A stretch of 64,000 bases of DNA from Christiangramia flava JLT2011 (GTDB taxonomy: Bacteria; Bacteroidota; Bacteroidia; Flavobacteriales; Flavobacteriaceae). Under the pieces are notes generated by a model. That model worked only from the letters and a program-made list of their open reading frames with translations, was not told the DNA's origin and did no database searches. Positions within the stretch are counted from its first letter, which is position 1. Each line of letters begins with the position of its first letter. The DNA lies in contig NZ_CP016359.1 of assembly GCF_001951155.1 (NCBI RefSeq), positions 124,001 through 188,000 of the forward strand. Reading direction: 5' to 3'. Made by a program: the position numbers and the translations under genes. Shown one piece after another: positions 34,125 to 44,562 of this stretch.

Positions 34125-35138
34125 TTAAGAAAATGGTGATTGTATTAACTTATGATTAAGAGCAAACACGACACTTTCTAAAATCGTTTCTGAATTCGTT
34201 CTTTTAATAATATTTGAACGATGCTTTTCAATGGTCTTCGGAGAAATGAATAAAGTCTCGGAAATTTCCTTGGTTTTATATCCTTTACAAAGAAGTTCCA
34301 TTATTTCCTTTTCTCGTTTTGTGAAGCAGAACTCTGCTAATTCACTGTTTTCTTCAAAACACTTTTCTATCTGGCCGGCACGCGATCCAATTGCCTGGTT
34401 AATACTATATTCTTCACCGGCAAAATCAATGATCATAATAAATTGATCAGTAATGTTGCGACTTAATTTAGATAAACTGATTCGGGCATTTCGTACCTTA
34501 TCATTTCCAATCAGTATCGAGGTATGAGTCACAGCCTTATGATGCTTACCTCTCACAAAGTTCCGGATACTGGATTTCAGCTTCGCCTTGTTTTCTATAT
34601 TGACAAAATCTGTAAGCTTCAGGCCATCTTTCTGCTCGATTTTAAAAGTCTTTTTAAAGGAGTCGTTCATTCCAAGTACGGCATTCTGCTGAAGTAGTAA
34701 GACCGGTTTTGCCATTAAATTGAACAGCCCCATAAAACATTCGTACCAGTAATTGAAATTGACCTGATTTTTAAAAGAAGCTTTTTTAATTCGTTCTGCG
34801 ATTCGCTCATCATCCTGTATGGCCGGAATAAATTCGTCTATGATCGATTTGTACCGTCTGTTAAGCATCGGGATCTCTTCCCTCTTGCTCAACACCAGGA
34901 GATAACTTCTTGTTAAAAAATGGGTGGATTTAAAATTTTTAAGGTTTTTAAAATCGGTTACCTTATTATAGGATGTTTTATCGAATAATATGGTGTCTGG
35001 CAAAAGACTGAGTGCACAGTTGAAAGCAGCATGTATAGCCGCTTCGGTAGTCACTTCATAGACCACACTCACCTTTTCCGTTATCGAATCAATCAACGCC
35101 TGATCCCGGCTCACAATTAGCAGTTGCTTTTTTTCCAT
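34125..35138 (-). CDS. LuxR-type DNA-binding regulator with degenerate receiver-like N-terminus
   Basis: 337 aa. The last 70 residues (about 268-332) are a LuxR/GerE helix-turn-helix: FTKREKEIMELLCKGYKTKE, then ISPKTIEKHRSNI. The N-terminal 110 residues begin LLIVSRDQALIDSI and look like a response-regulator receiver fold without the usual acidic pocket. The middle (about 130-240, FNLMAKPVLLLQQNAVLGMN) resembles a PAS-like sensor. No histidine kinase is adjacent. It lies directly upstream of the three lipoprotein genes in the same direction and is a fair candidate for their regulator. A TATATTTG box is about 95 bases upstream. Confidence 0.88.
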   Translation of the reverse strand: MEKKQLLIVSRDQALIDSITEKVSVVYEVTTEAAIHAAFNCALSLLPDTILFDKTSYNKVTDFKNLKNFKSTHFLTRSYLLVLSKREEIPMLNRRYKSIIDEFIPAIQDDERIAERIKKASFKNQVNFNYWYECFMGLFNLMAKPVLLLQQNAVLGMNDSFKKTFKIEQKDGLKLTDFVNIENKAKLKSSIRNFVRGKHHKAVTHTSILIGNDKVRNARISLSKLSRNITDQFIMIIDFAGEEYSINQAIGSRAGQIEKCFEENSELAEFCFTKREKEIMELLCKGYKTKEISETLFISPKTIEKHRSNIIKRTNSETILESVVFALNHKLIQSPFS

Positions 35139-35487
35139 TGGTTACCTCTCAACATTAAACTACTTAGCCATCAGCAAAATAGCGGGTCAAATTAGGGGAT
35201 ATTGAAGTGTTTTGGAGGTTGGTTGGTAGTACCAAATATAGAGGAAAACCCGTATCTTCCTAAAAATTAGCGGTAATATTAGCCTGACAATCAGTAAAAT
35301 ACAAATCGATAAACTGCTGAATTTAAGACATCAACAGTTTACGTTAACAAGATTTTCACTTTTCTTAAGTAATCCTTCTAAATTTTGAGGATTTTGTGAC
35401 GGCAGGACTGTTAATTTAAAAAGGCTTTTACATTCTACCTTTCTAATTTATACTACAATAATTACCTTTGCCCTCTTGAATAAATTT
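35139..35487. other. Intergenic region between divergent luxR-type gene and uvrA
   Basis: 349 bases with no supported gene. It carries a minus-strand TATATTTG (35240-35233), a candidate -7 box for the LuxR-type gene with a leader near 90 bases, and the uvrA promoter at its right end. The middle is AT-rich with nothing further I can name. Confidence 0.6.
35440..35470 (+). promoter_or_regulatory. Promoter of uvrA
   Basis: TTTC (35440-35443), 19 bases, TACCTTTG (35463-35470), then 17 bases to the ATG at 35488. The -7 element is an exact TAnnTTTG match; the -33 is one base off TTTG. Confidence 0.6.
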
Positions 35488-38319
35488 ATGGCACACAACG
35501 ACGAGCAGATTGAAGTTTTAGGAGCTAGAGTCCATAATCTCAAAAATATAGACGTTAACATTCCCCGAGAAAAACTGGTCGTAATTACCGGCCTATCGGG
35601 TTCCGGAAAATCATCCCTGGCTTTTGACACGATTTATGCGGAAGGCCAGCGGCGATACATCGAAACTTTTTCGGCGTATGCCCGGCAATTCCTCGGAAGC
35701 CTGGAGCGACCTGATGTTGATAAAATTGACGGACTCTCACCGGTTATTGCGATCGAGCAAAAGACGACGAGTAAAAACCCTCGAAGTACAGTAGGAACGA
35801 TTACGGAAATATATGATTTCCTCCGCCTGCTTTTTGCGAGAGGCGCTGATGCATACAGCTATAAGACTGGCGAAAAGATGGTGAGCTATACCGATAGCCA
35901 GATCAAAGACCTTATAATAGAAAAGTTTAAAGATCGTAAGGTGTCTATTCTGGCACCGGTCATCAGAAGTCGAAAAGGGCACTACCGGGAACTTTTTGAA
36001 CAGATCGCCAAACAGGGGTTTGTAAAGGTTCGTACAGATGAGGAGGTTCGCGATATTGAAAAAGGTATGAAGCTCGACCGGTACAAAACGCATGATATTG
36101 AGATCGTTATAGACCGGCTGAAGATTGAAGACAAAACCGATTCTGAAAAAAGGCTGGAAGAAAGTATCAAAACGGCCATGTATCATGGGGAGGACACTTT
36201 GATGATCCTGGACCAGGAAACAGGCGATATCCGGTATTTTAGCAGGAATTTAATGTGTCCCACAACGGGAATCAGTTACCCTAACCCGGAGCCGAACAGC
36301 TTTTCTTTCAACTCTCCAAAAGGTGCCTGCCCGGTTTGCAACGGTATTGGCACACTTTACCAGGTAAACGAGCATAAGATCATTCCAGATCGCTCCAAAT
36401 CGATCAAATCTGGTGCTTTGGCACCTCATGGTCCACAAAAGAAAAACTGGGTTTTCTCCCAGCTTCAGTTGATCGCCGATCGCTTTGAGTTCAGCTTGTC
36501 AGACCCTATTGAAAAGATTCCAGAAGAGGCTCTCCAAATGATCCTCTACGGCGGAAAAGAGAAATTTTCCAAAGAATCAAAATCGCTGGGTATTACTCGG
36601 GAATATAAGATCGATTTTGAAGGTGTTGCCCAATTTATTGAAACAACCTACAAGAACAACGATTCTACCAGCTTGCGCCGATGGGCCAAAGAATATATGG
36701 ACAAGGTGGATTGCCCGGAATGCGAAGGCAGTCGATTGAAAAAAGAGGCACTTTACTTCCGTGTGGCCGAAAAGAATATCGCGGAATTGTCTGAAATGGA
36801 CATCAGCGACCTGAGCGACTGGTTCGATGGTATCGAAAAGAATCTTTCAGAAAAACAGCTGAAAATTGCTTCCGAAGTGATCAAAGAAATCAGGACACGG
36901 CTACAATTCCTGGTGGACGTGGGTCTTACCTACCTGAACCTAAACAGGAGTTCTAAATCTCTTTCTGGTGGAGAAGCCCAGCGAATTCGGCTTGCCACCC
37001 AGATTGGTTCACAACTCGTGGGCGTACTATATATTTTGGACGAACCCAGTATTGGGCTGCACCAACGTGATAATGAAAAACTGATCAATTCCTTAGAAAG
37101 TCTTCGTGATATCGGGAACTCGGTAATCGTTGTGGAGCATGACAAAGACATGATCGAACGGGCAGATTACGTCATCGACATTGGTCCGCGTGCTGGAAAA
37201 CACGGCGGCGAGATTATTAGTGAAGGTACTCCGGCGGAATTAATGCAGCACGAAACCCTAACGGCGCAATATCTTAATGGCGAAAAAGAGATTGCCGTGC
37301 CCGAAGAAAGGCGTAAAGGGAATGGCAAAAAAATAGAACTGAAAGGAGCCACGGGAAACAACCTGAAGAATGTGGATATTTCCATTCCATTAGGAAAAAT
37401 GATCGCGGTCACCGGAGTTTCAGGAAGTGGTAAATCTACGCTGATCAATGAAACGCTCTATCCAATCATGAACGCCCATTATTTCAATGGCGTGAAAGAG
37501 CCAAAACCTTATAAATCGATCAAAGGCCTGGAACATATCGATAAGGTGATCGATATCAACCAATCACCTATTGGCCGTACACCACGGTCTAACCCGGCAA
37601 CGTATACCGGTGTTTTTTCTGAAATTCGCAGCTTATTTGCCAAAACTCCGGAAGCACTCATCCGCGGGTACAAACCGGGGCGTTTCAGTTTTAATGTAAA
37701 AGGCGGAAGGTGTGAAACCTGTAAAGGCGGTGGCCTCCGGGTGATCGAAATGAATTTTCTGCCAGATGTTTACGTGGAATGCGAAACCTGCCAGGGAAAA
37801 CGTTTCAACCGTGAAACGCTCGAAATTCGATACAAGGGAAAATCGATTGCTGATGTGCTGGAAATGACCATCAATGAAGCGACTGATTTCTTCGAAAATA
37901 TTCCGAAGATCTATCGAAAACTGAAGACCATCCAGGACGTTGGACTGGGTTATATCAGCCTTGGCCAACAGTCTACAACACTTTCCGGCGGGGAAGCCCA
38001 GCGAATCAAACTGGCTACCGAACTGTCCAAAAGAGATACGGGAAATACCTTTTATATATTAGACGAGCCAACCACGGGATTACATTTTGAAGACATCCGG
38101 GTGCTCATGGAAGTTCTCAATAGATTAACCAATAAAGGAAACACCGTCCTGATCATTGAACACAACCTCGACGTGATCAAAATGGCCGATCATATTATCG
38201 ATATTGGCTACGAAGGTGGAAAAGGCGGCGGAAAGATCGTCGCAACCGGAACTCCGGAAGAAATTATCAAAAACAAAAAAAGTTATACCGCTCAATTCCT
38301 GAAAAAGGAACTGAAATAG
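35488..38319 (+). CDS. uvrA: Excinuclease ABC subunit A
   Basis: 943 aa from the ATG at 35488 ([18 protein letters not shown]); an earlier TTG at 35476 would overlap the expected transcription start and is rejected. UvrA finds bulky DNA lesions and loads UvrB for nucleotide excision repair. Two ATPase halves: Walker [15 protein letters not shown] and [14 protein letters not shown], signature loops [13 protein letters not shown] and [13 protein letters not shown]. Zinc modules include CPVCNGIG and CETCKGGG with CETCQGKRF. Length matches the family. The LOG gene follows 9 bases later. Confidence 0.96.
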   Translation: MAHNDEQIEVLGARVHNLKNIDVNIPREKLVVITGLSGSGKSSLAFDTIYAEGQRRYIETFSAYARQFLGSLERPDVDKIDGLSPVIAIEQKTTSKNPRSTVGTITEIYDFLRLLFARGADAYSYKTGEKMVSYTDSQIKDLIIEKFKDRKVSILAPVIRSRKGHYRELFEQIAKQGFVKVRTDEEVRDIEKGMKLDRYKTHDIEIVIDRLKIEDKTDSEKRLEESIKTAMYHGEDTLMILDQETGDIRYFSRNLMCPTTGISYPNPEPNSFSFNSPKGACPVCNGIGTLYQVNEHKIIPDRSKSIKSGALAPHGPQKKNWVFSQLQLIADRFEFSLSDPIEKIPEEALQMILYGGKEKFSKESKSLGITREYKIDFEGVAQFIETTYKNNDSTSLRRWAKEYMDKVDCPECEGSRLKKEALYFRVAEKNIAELSEMDISDLSDWFDGIEKNLSEKQLKIASEVIKEIRTRLQFLVDVGLTYLNLNRSSKSLSGGEAQRIRLATQIGSQLVGVLYILDEPSIGLHQRDNEKLINSLESLRDIGNSVIVVEHDKDMIERADYVIDIGPRAGKHGGEIISEGTPAELMQHETLTAQYLNGEKEIAVPEERRKGNGKKIELKGATGNNLKNVDISIPLGKMIAVTGVSGSGKSTLINETLYPIMNAHYFNGVKEPKPYKSIKGLEHIDKVIDINQSPIGRTPRSNPATYTGVFSEIRSLFAKTPEALIRGYKPGRFSFNVKGGRCETCKGGGLRVIEMNFLPDVYVECETCQGKRFNRETLEIRYKGKSIADVLEMTINEATDFFENIPKIYRKLKTIQDVGLGYISLGQQSTTLSGGEAQRIKLATELSKRDTGNTFYILDEPTTGLHFEDIRVLMEVLNRLTNKGNTVLIIEHNLDVIKMADHIIDIGYEGGKGGGKIVATGTPEEIIKNKKSYTAQFLKKELK

Positions 38320-38328
38320 AATTAAAAA

Positions 38329-39021
38329 ATGATTAAAAAGCACAATAGAAACAAGGCCTGGAATGAGATCAAAACCAACGATTCCTGGGCGATCTTCAAG
38401 ATCATGGGAGAATTTGTTAACGGTTACGAAAAGCTAAGCCAGATTGGCCCATGCGTATCCATCTTCGGTTCTGCCAGGACAAAACCTGATATGAAATACT
38501 ATCAGCTTACTGAAAAAATTGCCAAAAAAATCGTGGATCACGGTTATGGCGTGATCACCGGCGGTGGCCCCGGGATCATGGAAGCCGGGAACAAGGGAGC
38601 ACATCTTGCGGGAGGGACTTCCGTAGGACTGAATATCGAACTTCCTTTCGAGCAGCACGACAACCCGTATATTGATAATGACAAGAGCCTGGATTTTGAC
38701 TACTTCTTCGTTAGAAAGGTAATGTTTGTTAAATATTCCCAGGGATTTGTGGTAATGCCAGGTGGTTTCGGAACGCTGGATGAACTTTTCGAAGCCATCA
38801 CGCTTATTCAAACCCATAAAATTGACAAATTCCCCATTATTCTTGTGGGTAGCGAGTTCTGGAACGGACTTGTAGACTGGATCAAAACTACCCTGCTTGA
38901 TAGCTTCCAAAACATCAGTGCGGCCGATATTGACCTGGTCCAGGTGGTAGATACCGAAGACGAGGTCATTGAAATCCTGGACAAATTCTACGACGAATAC
39001 AACCTCAGTCCTAATTTCTAG
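38329..39021 (+). CDS. LOG-family protein (nucleotide 5'-monophosphate phosphoribohydrolase type)
   Basis: 230 aa of the TIGR00730/LOG family with GGGPGIMEAGNKGA (about residue 80-93) and PGGFGTLDELFEA (about 144-156). The family folds like lysine decarboxylase but lacks that activity; studied members cut N-glycosidic bonds of cytokinin-type or other nucleoside 5'-monophosphates. Bacterial roles outside cytokinin production are mostly unknown. Co-transcription with uvrA is likely from the 9-base gap. Confidence 0.92.
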   Translation: MIKKHNRNKAWNEIKTNDSWAIFKIMGEFVNGYEKLSQIGPCVSIFGSARTKPDMKYYQLTEKIAKKIVDHGYGVITGGGPGIMEAGNKGAHLAGGTSVGLNIELPFEQHDNPYIDNDKSLDFDYFFVRKVMFVKYSQGFVVMPGGFGTLDELFEAITLIQTHKIDKFPIILVGSEFWNGLVDWIKTTLLDSFQNISAADIDLVQVVDTEDEVIEILDKFYDEYNLSPNF

Positions 39022-39097
39022 TTAATAGCATTATTGAAGGTATCAAAGTTTGTTTATATTTAGTGCCGATTGCTCAGCAGTTTAAATTCAAGCATAC

Positions 39098-41908
39098 TTG
39101 AGATACCTTCAGTTTTCCCTTATTTTTTGTCTGTTTTCATCTTGGGTTTCGGCCCAGAACAGCATGGAAATCGATGCCCGGCTGGTAGACAGTACCCGGA
39201 GCCTGGAAATTTCCCAGCACATCCGTTTTATCAATACGGAAAAAAGGGAACTGGTTAGCATTTATCTCAACGACTGGAACAATGCGTTCAGTTCTAAAAA
39301 CTCAGCTTTGGCCCGCCGTTTTGCGGAAGATTACAAAAGACGTTTTCATTTTGCCAAAGATCATGAAAGAGGCCATACTTATATACATGAAGTTACCGAT
39401 TCTCAGGGAGATTCTCTGAACTGGGATCGTCCCGGCGACATCGTCGACCTGCTTAGGATCAATCTCGAGCAACCGTTGCAACCCGGCGACAGTATAGACC
39501 TGAATTTCCATTATACCGTTCGGGTGCCGGAAGATAATTTCACGCGATTCGGAATGGATCGCGATCATAATTATAAGCTTCGCTACTGGTACCTCGTTCC
39601 CGCTCCCTTAGATAACGGGTGGAAGCTATATAGCCATCAGGATCTGGGCCTTCAATATGTCCAGCCTTATAATATCCGGATCAAACTGGACATTCCAACC
39701 GAATTTTACGCGGCTTCCTCTCTCAACCTCGATCGTACCAAGACTCAGAAAGGCTGTAAGACACTCAGCTTTAGCGGAAGTGAACGCCTGGAAAGCAAAA
39801 TGTACATCACCAAAACTTATATTTTCGAGTCGCTGGCGATCAATGATAAACAGATCATTACCAATATTGAAGACGAAGACATCGAATTCAATATGAAAAA
39901 AGCGGTGCTCACAAAGGCTTTGAATTTCCTGGAAGAAAACCTGGGAACTTATCCGCATAAAGACATTTTCATCACTCAGGAAGATTACCTCAACAACCCG
40001 GTCTATGGCCTCAACCAGTTGCCCAGTTTCATCAGGCCCTTTCCAGATGGTTTCCAGTATGACATTAAGATCTTCAAGACGCTTACTGAAAATTACCTCA
40101 CCAACACGATCCTGGTAAATCCGCGTACCGAAAAGTGGGTCATTGATGCCATGATGTATACGCTGATGATGGATTATGTAGATCGCTATTACCCGAATAT
40201 GAAGCTGCTTGGGAATCTTAGCAAGATTATAGGTTTACGATGGTTTCATGCGGCAGATCTGGAATTCAATGACCAGTACCAGTTCCTGTATATGAACATG
40301 GCCAGAATGAACCTGGACCAGCCACTCACTACTTCGCAGGATTCCCTGGTAAAATTCAATAAAAATATCGCCAATGCCTACAAGGCCGGTGTGGGCATGA
40401 AATACCTGCAGGCTTACCTGGAAGACGAAAGCGTGCAGCAGTCGATCAAAGAATTCTACGAGGCAAACATGCTTCGGAAGGTGAGTGCCCGGGACTTTGA
40501 AAATACTCTGAAAAATAATTCAGAAAAAGACATCTCATGGTTCTTTCAGGAATATGTGGGTACCAACAAAAAGATTGATTTTAAACTGACCGATATTCGT
40601 AAAACCGATGACTCTGTTCAGGCAGTCATCCGGGACCTACGGAATACGCATATGCCGGTAAGTCTTTATGGTATCAAGGATGGAGATATCGTATTCAAAA
40701 AATGGGTGGAAGATCCCGCTTCCAATGATACTGTGGTGGTTCCCAGAGAAGGAATTGACCGGTTGGCGCTGAATTACGAACAGGAGATCCCGGAGTTCAA
40801 CCAGCGCAATAACTACCGCGGTGTGACGAAACTCTTTAATAAGCCTATCCAGTTCCGGCTCCTGCAGGACATAGAAGATCCCCGTTACAACCAGATTTTC
40901 TTTATGCCGGAATTTGAATATAACCTGTATGATGGTATCGCGATTGGCCCGAAGGTTTACAACAAAACCGTGCTCAGCAAAACCTTCAATTTCAGTTTTT
41001 CACCGAAATACGGTTTTAATAGTCAAACGATTGTGGGTTCCGGCGGGCTTTCCAACACCCATCAGTTCGATAATCAGAAGCTATATGCCATTCGTTATGG
41101 GATCTCCGGAAACCGTTTTTCATATGGATATAACCTCTTTTACAAAAAGATCACGCCATACCTGCTTTTCGCCTTCAGAAATCCGTATCTCCGAAGTAAT
41201 GAAGGGCAACGCCTGCTGATCAGGAATGTAAAAGTTCAGCGGGACGAAAATCCTGAATTTCCGCTGGAACAACCAAATTATAATGTCTTCAATGTAAATT
41301 ACGCCTATAGCAACCCCAATTTCATCAAATATCTAACGGCTTCGATAGACTGGCAGCTTTCCGATAAATTCAGCAAGATCTCAGCTACTGCTGAATACCG
41401 AAAATTATTTACCAATAACCGCCAGGTCAATCTTCGGTTTTTCACGGGTACCTTTTTGTACAATGACAAGCGAAATAATGATTATTTCAGCTTTGCCCTG
41501 GATCGCCCTACCGATTATCTTTTCGATTATAATTACTACGGAAGAAGCCAAGGCAGTGGACTTTTCAGTCAGCAAATCATTATGGCCGAGGGTGGTTTCA
41601 AGTCCCAGCTTCAACCCGAATATGCCAATGAATGGCTGATGTCCATGAACGCCAGTACCAATATCTGGAACTGGATCTATGCCTACGGTGATATTGGAAT
41701 GGTGAAAAACAGGGGCGAAAATGGGAAATTTTTATACGATTCTGGTATTCGCGTGAGCCTGGTTCAGGATTATTTCGAACTCTTTTTCCCGGTTTATTCC
41801 AATTTAGGATGGGAACTGGACGACCCTAATTATGACCAGAAGATCCGGTTTATCGTATCCTTAGACATCAATACGCTCATCAGGCTCTTCACCAGGCGCT
41901 GGTATTAA
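39098..41908 (+). CDS. M1-aminopeptidase-like protein without zinc site, with C-terminal outer-membrane barrel
   Basis: 936 aa with a signal peptide (QFSLIFCLFSSWVSAQ). Residues about 20-260 match the N-terminal beta domain of M1 peptidases. In the catalytic region the zinc motif HExxH is gone: the expected site reads LTENYLTNTIL, followed by KWVIDAMMYTLMMDY where M1 enzymes have WLNEGFATY. The later helical block (YKAGVGMKYLQAYL, DISWFFQEYVGTN) keeps the M1 pattern. From about residue 570 on the sequence alternates like a beta-barrel (YNLYDGIAIGPKVYN) and ends IRLFTRRWY. It is probably an outer-membrane protein with a binding rather than cutting domain. No close upstream promoter was found. 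Confidence 0.8.
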   Translation: MRYLQFSLIFCLFSSWVSAQNSMEIDARLVDSTRSLEISQHIRFINTEKRELVSIYLNDWNNAFSSKNSALARRFAEDYKRRFHFAKDHERGHTYIHEVTDSQGDSLNWDRPGDIVDLLRINLEQPLQPGDSIDLNFHYTVRVPEDNFTRFGMDRDHNYKLRYWYLVPAPLDNGWKLYSHQDLGLQYVQPYNIRIKLDIPTEFYAASSLNLDRTKTQKGCKTLSFSGSERLESKMYITKTYIFESLAINDKQIITNIEDEDIEFNMKKAVLTKALNFLEENLGTYPHKDIFITQEDYLNNPVYGLNQLPSFIRPFPDGFQYDIKIFKTLTENYLTNTILVNPRTEKWVIDAMMYTLMMDYVDRYYPNMKLLGNLSKIIGLRWFHAADLEFNDQYQFLYMNMARMNLDQPLTTSQDSLVKFNKNIANAYKAGVGMKYLQAYLEDESVQQSIKEFYEANMLRKVSARDFENTLKNNSEKDISWFFQEYVGTNKKIDFKLTDIRKTDDSVQAVIRDLRNTHMPVSLYGIKDGDIVFKKWVEDPASNDTVVVPREGIDRLALNYEQEIPEFNQRNNYRGVTKLFNKPIQFRLLQDIEDPRYNQIFFMPEFEYNLYDGIAIGPKVYNKTVLSKTFNFSFSPKYGFNSQTIVGSGGLSNTHQFDNQKLYAIRYGISGNRFSYGYNLFYKKITPYLLFAFRNPYLRSNEGQRLLIRNVKVQRDENPEFPLEQPNYNVFNVNYAYSNPNFIKYLTASIDWQLSDKFSKISATAEYRKLFTNNRQVNLRFFTGTFLYNDKRNNDYFSFALDRPTDYLFDYNYYGRSQGSGLFSQQIIMAEGGFKSQLQPEYANEWLMSMNASTNIWNWIYAYGDIGMVKNRGENGKFLYDSGIRVSLVQDYFELFFPVYSNLGWELDDPNYDQKIRFIVSLDINTLIRLFTRRWY

Positions 41909-42042
41909 GGAAAAATTCCGTATTTCAAAACCGTATTTAAGTATTTTCAACAAATTCATAATACTTAACGTCTTATTTTAATAAAAAATAATAAATAAAG
42001 GTTAAAATTATTGAATTGTCAATAAAACGGAAAAATGATGAA

Positions 42043-42073
42043 TTGTATTTAATCCTGATTTTCGTTACATTTG
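42043..42073 (+). promoter_or_regulatory. Promoter of the 2-oxoacid dehydrogenase E1 gene
   Basis: TTG (42043-42045), 20 bases, TACATTTG (42066-42073), 15 bases to the ATG at 42089. Both elements and the spacing fit. It also argues against the TTG at 42071 being a start codon, as that lies inside the -7 box. Confidence 0.65.
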
Positions 42074-42088
42074 TTGTCATCCAAAAAT

Positions 42089-44494
42089 ATGTTCATGCAA
42101 AGCGAGACACAAACGGAAAGTTCAATTTCATTCGACGAGTTTAAATCCCAGGTTCTGGAAGATTATCGCGTCGCAGTTACCAGCCGGGAATGCAGCCTGC
42201 TTGGTAGACGAGAGGTACTTACCGGGAAAGCCAAATTTGGAATTTTTGGAGACGGAAAAGAAGTACCGCAGCTTGCAATGGCCAGAGCCTTCAAAAAAGG
42301 TGATTTTAGATCGGGTTATTACCGAGACCAGACTTTTATGATGGCCATCAACGAATTAACTCCCGAGCAGTTTTTTGCCGGCCTCTATGCTGATACTGAT
42401 GTGGAAAACGAACCCATGTCAGCAGGAAGACAGATGGGTGGTCACTTCATGACTCCGAGTATAGATGAGAATGGGAACTGGCTGAACCTGATGGAACAAA
42501 AGAACTCCAGTTCAGACATTTCTCCTACTGCCGGGCAAATGCCCCGATTGTTAGGTTTGGCTCAGGCTTCCAAAATATATAGAAACGTAGAAGGCATCGA
42601 TGCCGAAAAGTTTTCAGATAAAGGAAATGAAGTAGCCTGGGGAACTATTGGTAATGCCAGTACTAGCGAAGGTCATTTTTGGGAAACCATCAATGCCGCT
42701 GGAGTACTTCAGGTACCCATGGTGATGAGCGTGTGGGATGACGAATACGGTATTTCTGTTCATGCAAAACATCAGACCACCAAAGAAAATATTTCAGAAA
42801 TTTTGAAAGGTTTCCAGAGAGACGAAGAGGATAAAGGGTATGAAATCCTGGTGGTAAACGGCTGGGACTATGCCGCGTTGATGGACACCTATGAAAAAGC
42901 CGGGGCGCTGGCACGCAGGGAGCACTGCCCTGTTCTGATCCATGTGGTGGAATTAACCCAGCCACAGGGACATTCCACATCCGGATCGCATGAACGCTAC
43001 AAAAGCGAGGAGCGGCTGAAATGGGAAAAAGAGCACGACTGTAATCTGAAACTCCGAAACTGGATCATTGAAAATGATTTTGCGACGGAAGACCAGATGG
43101 TTGATCTTGAAAAGCAGATCAAAAAGACGGTTCGTAATGCCAAGCAAAAAGCCTGGAACGCGTATCTGAAACCCATGATGGAGAAAAAACGCAGTCTACT
43201 GAAGATTCTTGATCAGGTGCTTGAGGAAAGTGCAAACGCCAATTTTATCAAACCAATCCGTGAGGAACTAAAAGGAAATCGTGAGCCACTTAAAAAAGAT
43301 ATCGTTTCAGCAGGTCGCAGAACCCTGAGGTTTCTTATTGGAGAGAATTCCAGTTCACGAACCGAATTACTGAACTGGTTAAAAGATTACGAGGCCGTAA
43401 CCGAAGCTGATTACAGCTCGACACTCTATAAAGAGGAGAATTTTACAGAGGAAGTACTTCCATCTTATTCTGATGAAACTACGGAAGTGGACGCCAGGAT
43501 CATTCTTCGTGACAATTTTGATACAATTTTCAGCAAACGTCCGGAGACCTTGATCTTTGGAGAAGATGCAGGGGAAATTGGTGATGTGAACCAGGGATTG
43601 GAAGGACTTCAGAAAAAATTTGGGGCCTTCAGGGTTTCAGATACCGGGATCCGTGAAGCCACCATTTTAGGGCAGGGAATCGGGATGGCCATGCGAGGCT
43701 TGCGCCCTATCGCAGAAATTCAGTATTTAGATTATATCATGTACTGCCTGCAGACCATGAGTGACGATCTGGCAACGCTTCATTACCGAACCCGTGGCCG
43801 CCAGAAAGCACCGCTGATCGTTCGAACACGAGGCCACAGGCTGGAAGGTATCTGGCATAGTGGTTCACAAATGGGCGGTTTGCTGAACCTGTTGAGAGGA
43901 ATGTATTTATTGGTTCCTCGAAATATGACAAAAGCAGCAGGCTTCTATAACCAGTTATTAGATCTGGATACTCCTGCACTGATCGTGGAATGCCTGAACG
44001 GTTACCGACTCAAGGAAAAAATGCCGGAAAACCTTGGTGAATTCAAGACACCTATCGGAAAAGTGGAAACGCTGAAAGAAGGAAAGGATATCACGCTGGT
44101 ATCGTATGGTTCTACCCTGCGTATTGTGGAGCAGGTTGCCCGAGAGCTTGGGGAAGTTGATATTGATGCTGAAGTGATCGATGTACAGTCATTATTACCC
44201 TTTGATGTAAACCATGACATTGTAAAAAGTGTTGAAAAAACCAACCGCCTGCTGGTGATTGATGAAGATGTTCCAGGAGGTGCTTCCGCATATATTTTGC
44301 AGGAAATTATGGAGAAACAGGATGCCTGGAGGTATCTTGACAGTAAACCGCAAACCCTGACGGCAAAGGAACACAGGCCAGCTTATGGTAGTGATGGAGA
44401 TTATTTTTCAAAACCTTCCCCGGAAGATATCTTTGAAAAGATCTATGCTATCATGCATGAAGCCAATCCTGAAAAATATCCGTCTTTACGATAA
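42089..44494 (+). CDS. Fused alpha/beta E1 component of a 2-oxoacid (branched-chain type) dehydrogenase
   Basis: About 801 aa from the ATG at 42089 (another ATG is at 42095). The first half is E1 alpha (SGYYRDQTFMMA, WGTIGNASTSEGHFWE for thiamine diphosphate). The second half from about residue 470 is E1 beta (LIFGEDAGEIGDVNQGLEGL, then GIREATILGQGIGMAMRGLR). The single-chain fusion is normal in Flavobacteriia. It decarboxylates a 2-oxoacid, probably the branched-chain type needed for iso-fatty acids, and passes the acyl group to a lipoyl E2 that is not in this window. Single gene with its own promoter and terminator. Confidence 0.92.
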   Translation: MFMQSETQTESSISFDEFKSQVLEDYRVAVTSRECSLLGRREVLTGKAKFGIFGDGKEVPQLAMARAFKKGDFRSGYYRDQTFMMAINELTPEQFFAGLYADTDVENEPMSAGRQMGGHFMTPSIDENGNWLNLMEQKNSSSDISPTAGQMPRLLGLAQASKIYRNVEGIDAEKFSDKGNEVAWGTIGNASTSEGHFWETINAAGVLQVPMVMSVWDDEYGISVHAKHQTTKENISEILKGFQRDEEDKGYEILVVNGWDYAALMDTYEKAGALARREHCPVLIHVVELTQPQGHSTSGSHERYKSEERLKWEKEHDCNLKLRNWIIENDFATEDQMVDLEKQIKKTVRNAKQKAWNAYLKPMMEKKRSLLKILDQVLEESANANFIKPIREELKGNREPLKKDIVSAGRRTLRFLIGENSSSRTELLNWLKDYEAVTEADYSSTLYKEENFTEEVLPSYSDETTEVDARIILRDNFDTIFSKRPETLIFGEDAGEIGDVNQGLEGLQKKFGAFRVSDTGIREATILGQGIGMAMRGLRPIAEIQYLDYIMYCLQTMSDDLATLHYRTRGRQKAPLIVRTRGHRLEGIWHSGSQMGGLLNLLRGMYLLVPRNMTKAAGFYNQLLDLDTPALIVECLNGYRLKEKMPENLGEFKTPIGKVETLKEGKDITLVSYGSTLRIVEQVARELGEVDIDAEVIDVQSLLPFDVNHDIVKSVEKTNRLLVIDEDVPGGASAYILQEIMEKQDAWRYLDSKPQTLTAKEHRPAYGSDGDYFSKPSPEDIFEKIYAIMHEANPEKYPSLR

Positions 44495-44510
44495 AATATT
44501 AAGGAGCTAT

Positions 44511-44544
44511 AAAAAACGCCGCGATGATCATCGCGGCGTTTTTT
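44511..44544. terminator. Bidirectional intrinsic terminator
   Basis: Perfect palindrome centred on GATGATCATC with GC-rich arms (ACGCCGCGAT/ATCGCGGCGT) and A6/T6 flanks, between the convergent E1 and menB genes. Confidence 0.92.
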
Positions 44545-44562
44545 ATGCTTTTTCTTTTCCGA

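Noticed and set aside
35476..35487. TTG start of uvrA
   Set aside because: Six bases after the -7 box, at the expected transcription start; the ATG at 35488 matches family N-termini.
42071..42088. TTG start of the E1 gene
   Set aside because: It lies within the -7 promoter box TACATTTG; the ATG at 42089 (or 42095) is downstream of the expected transcription start.
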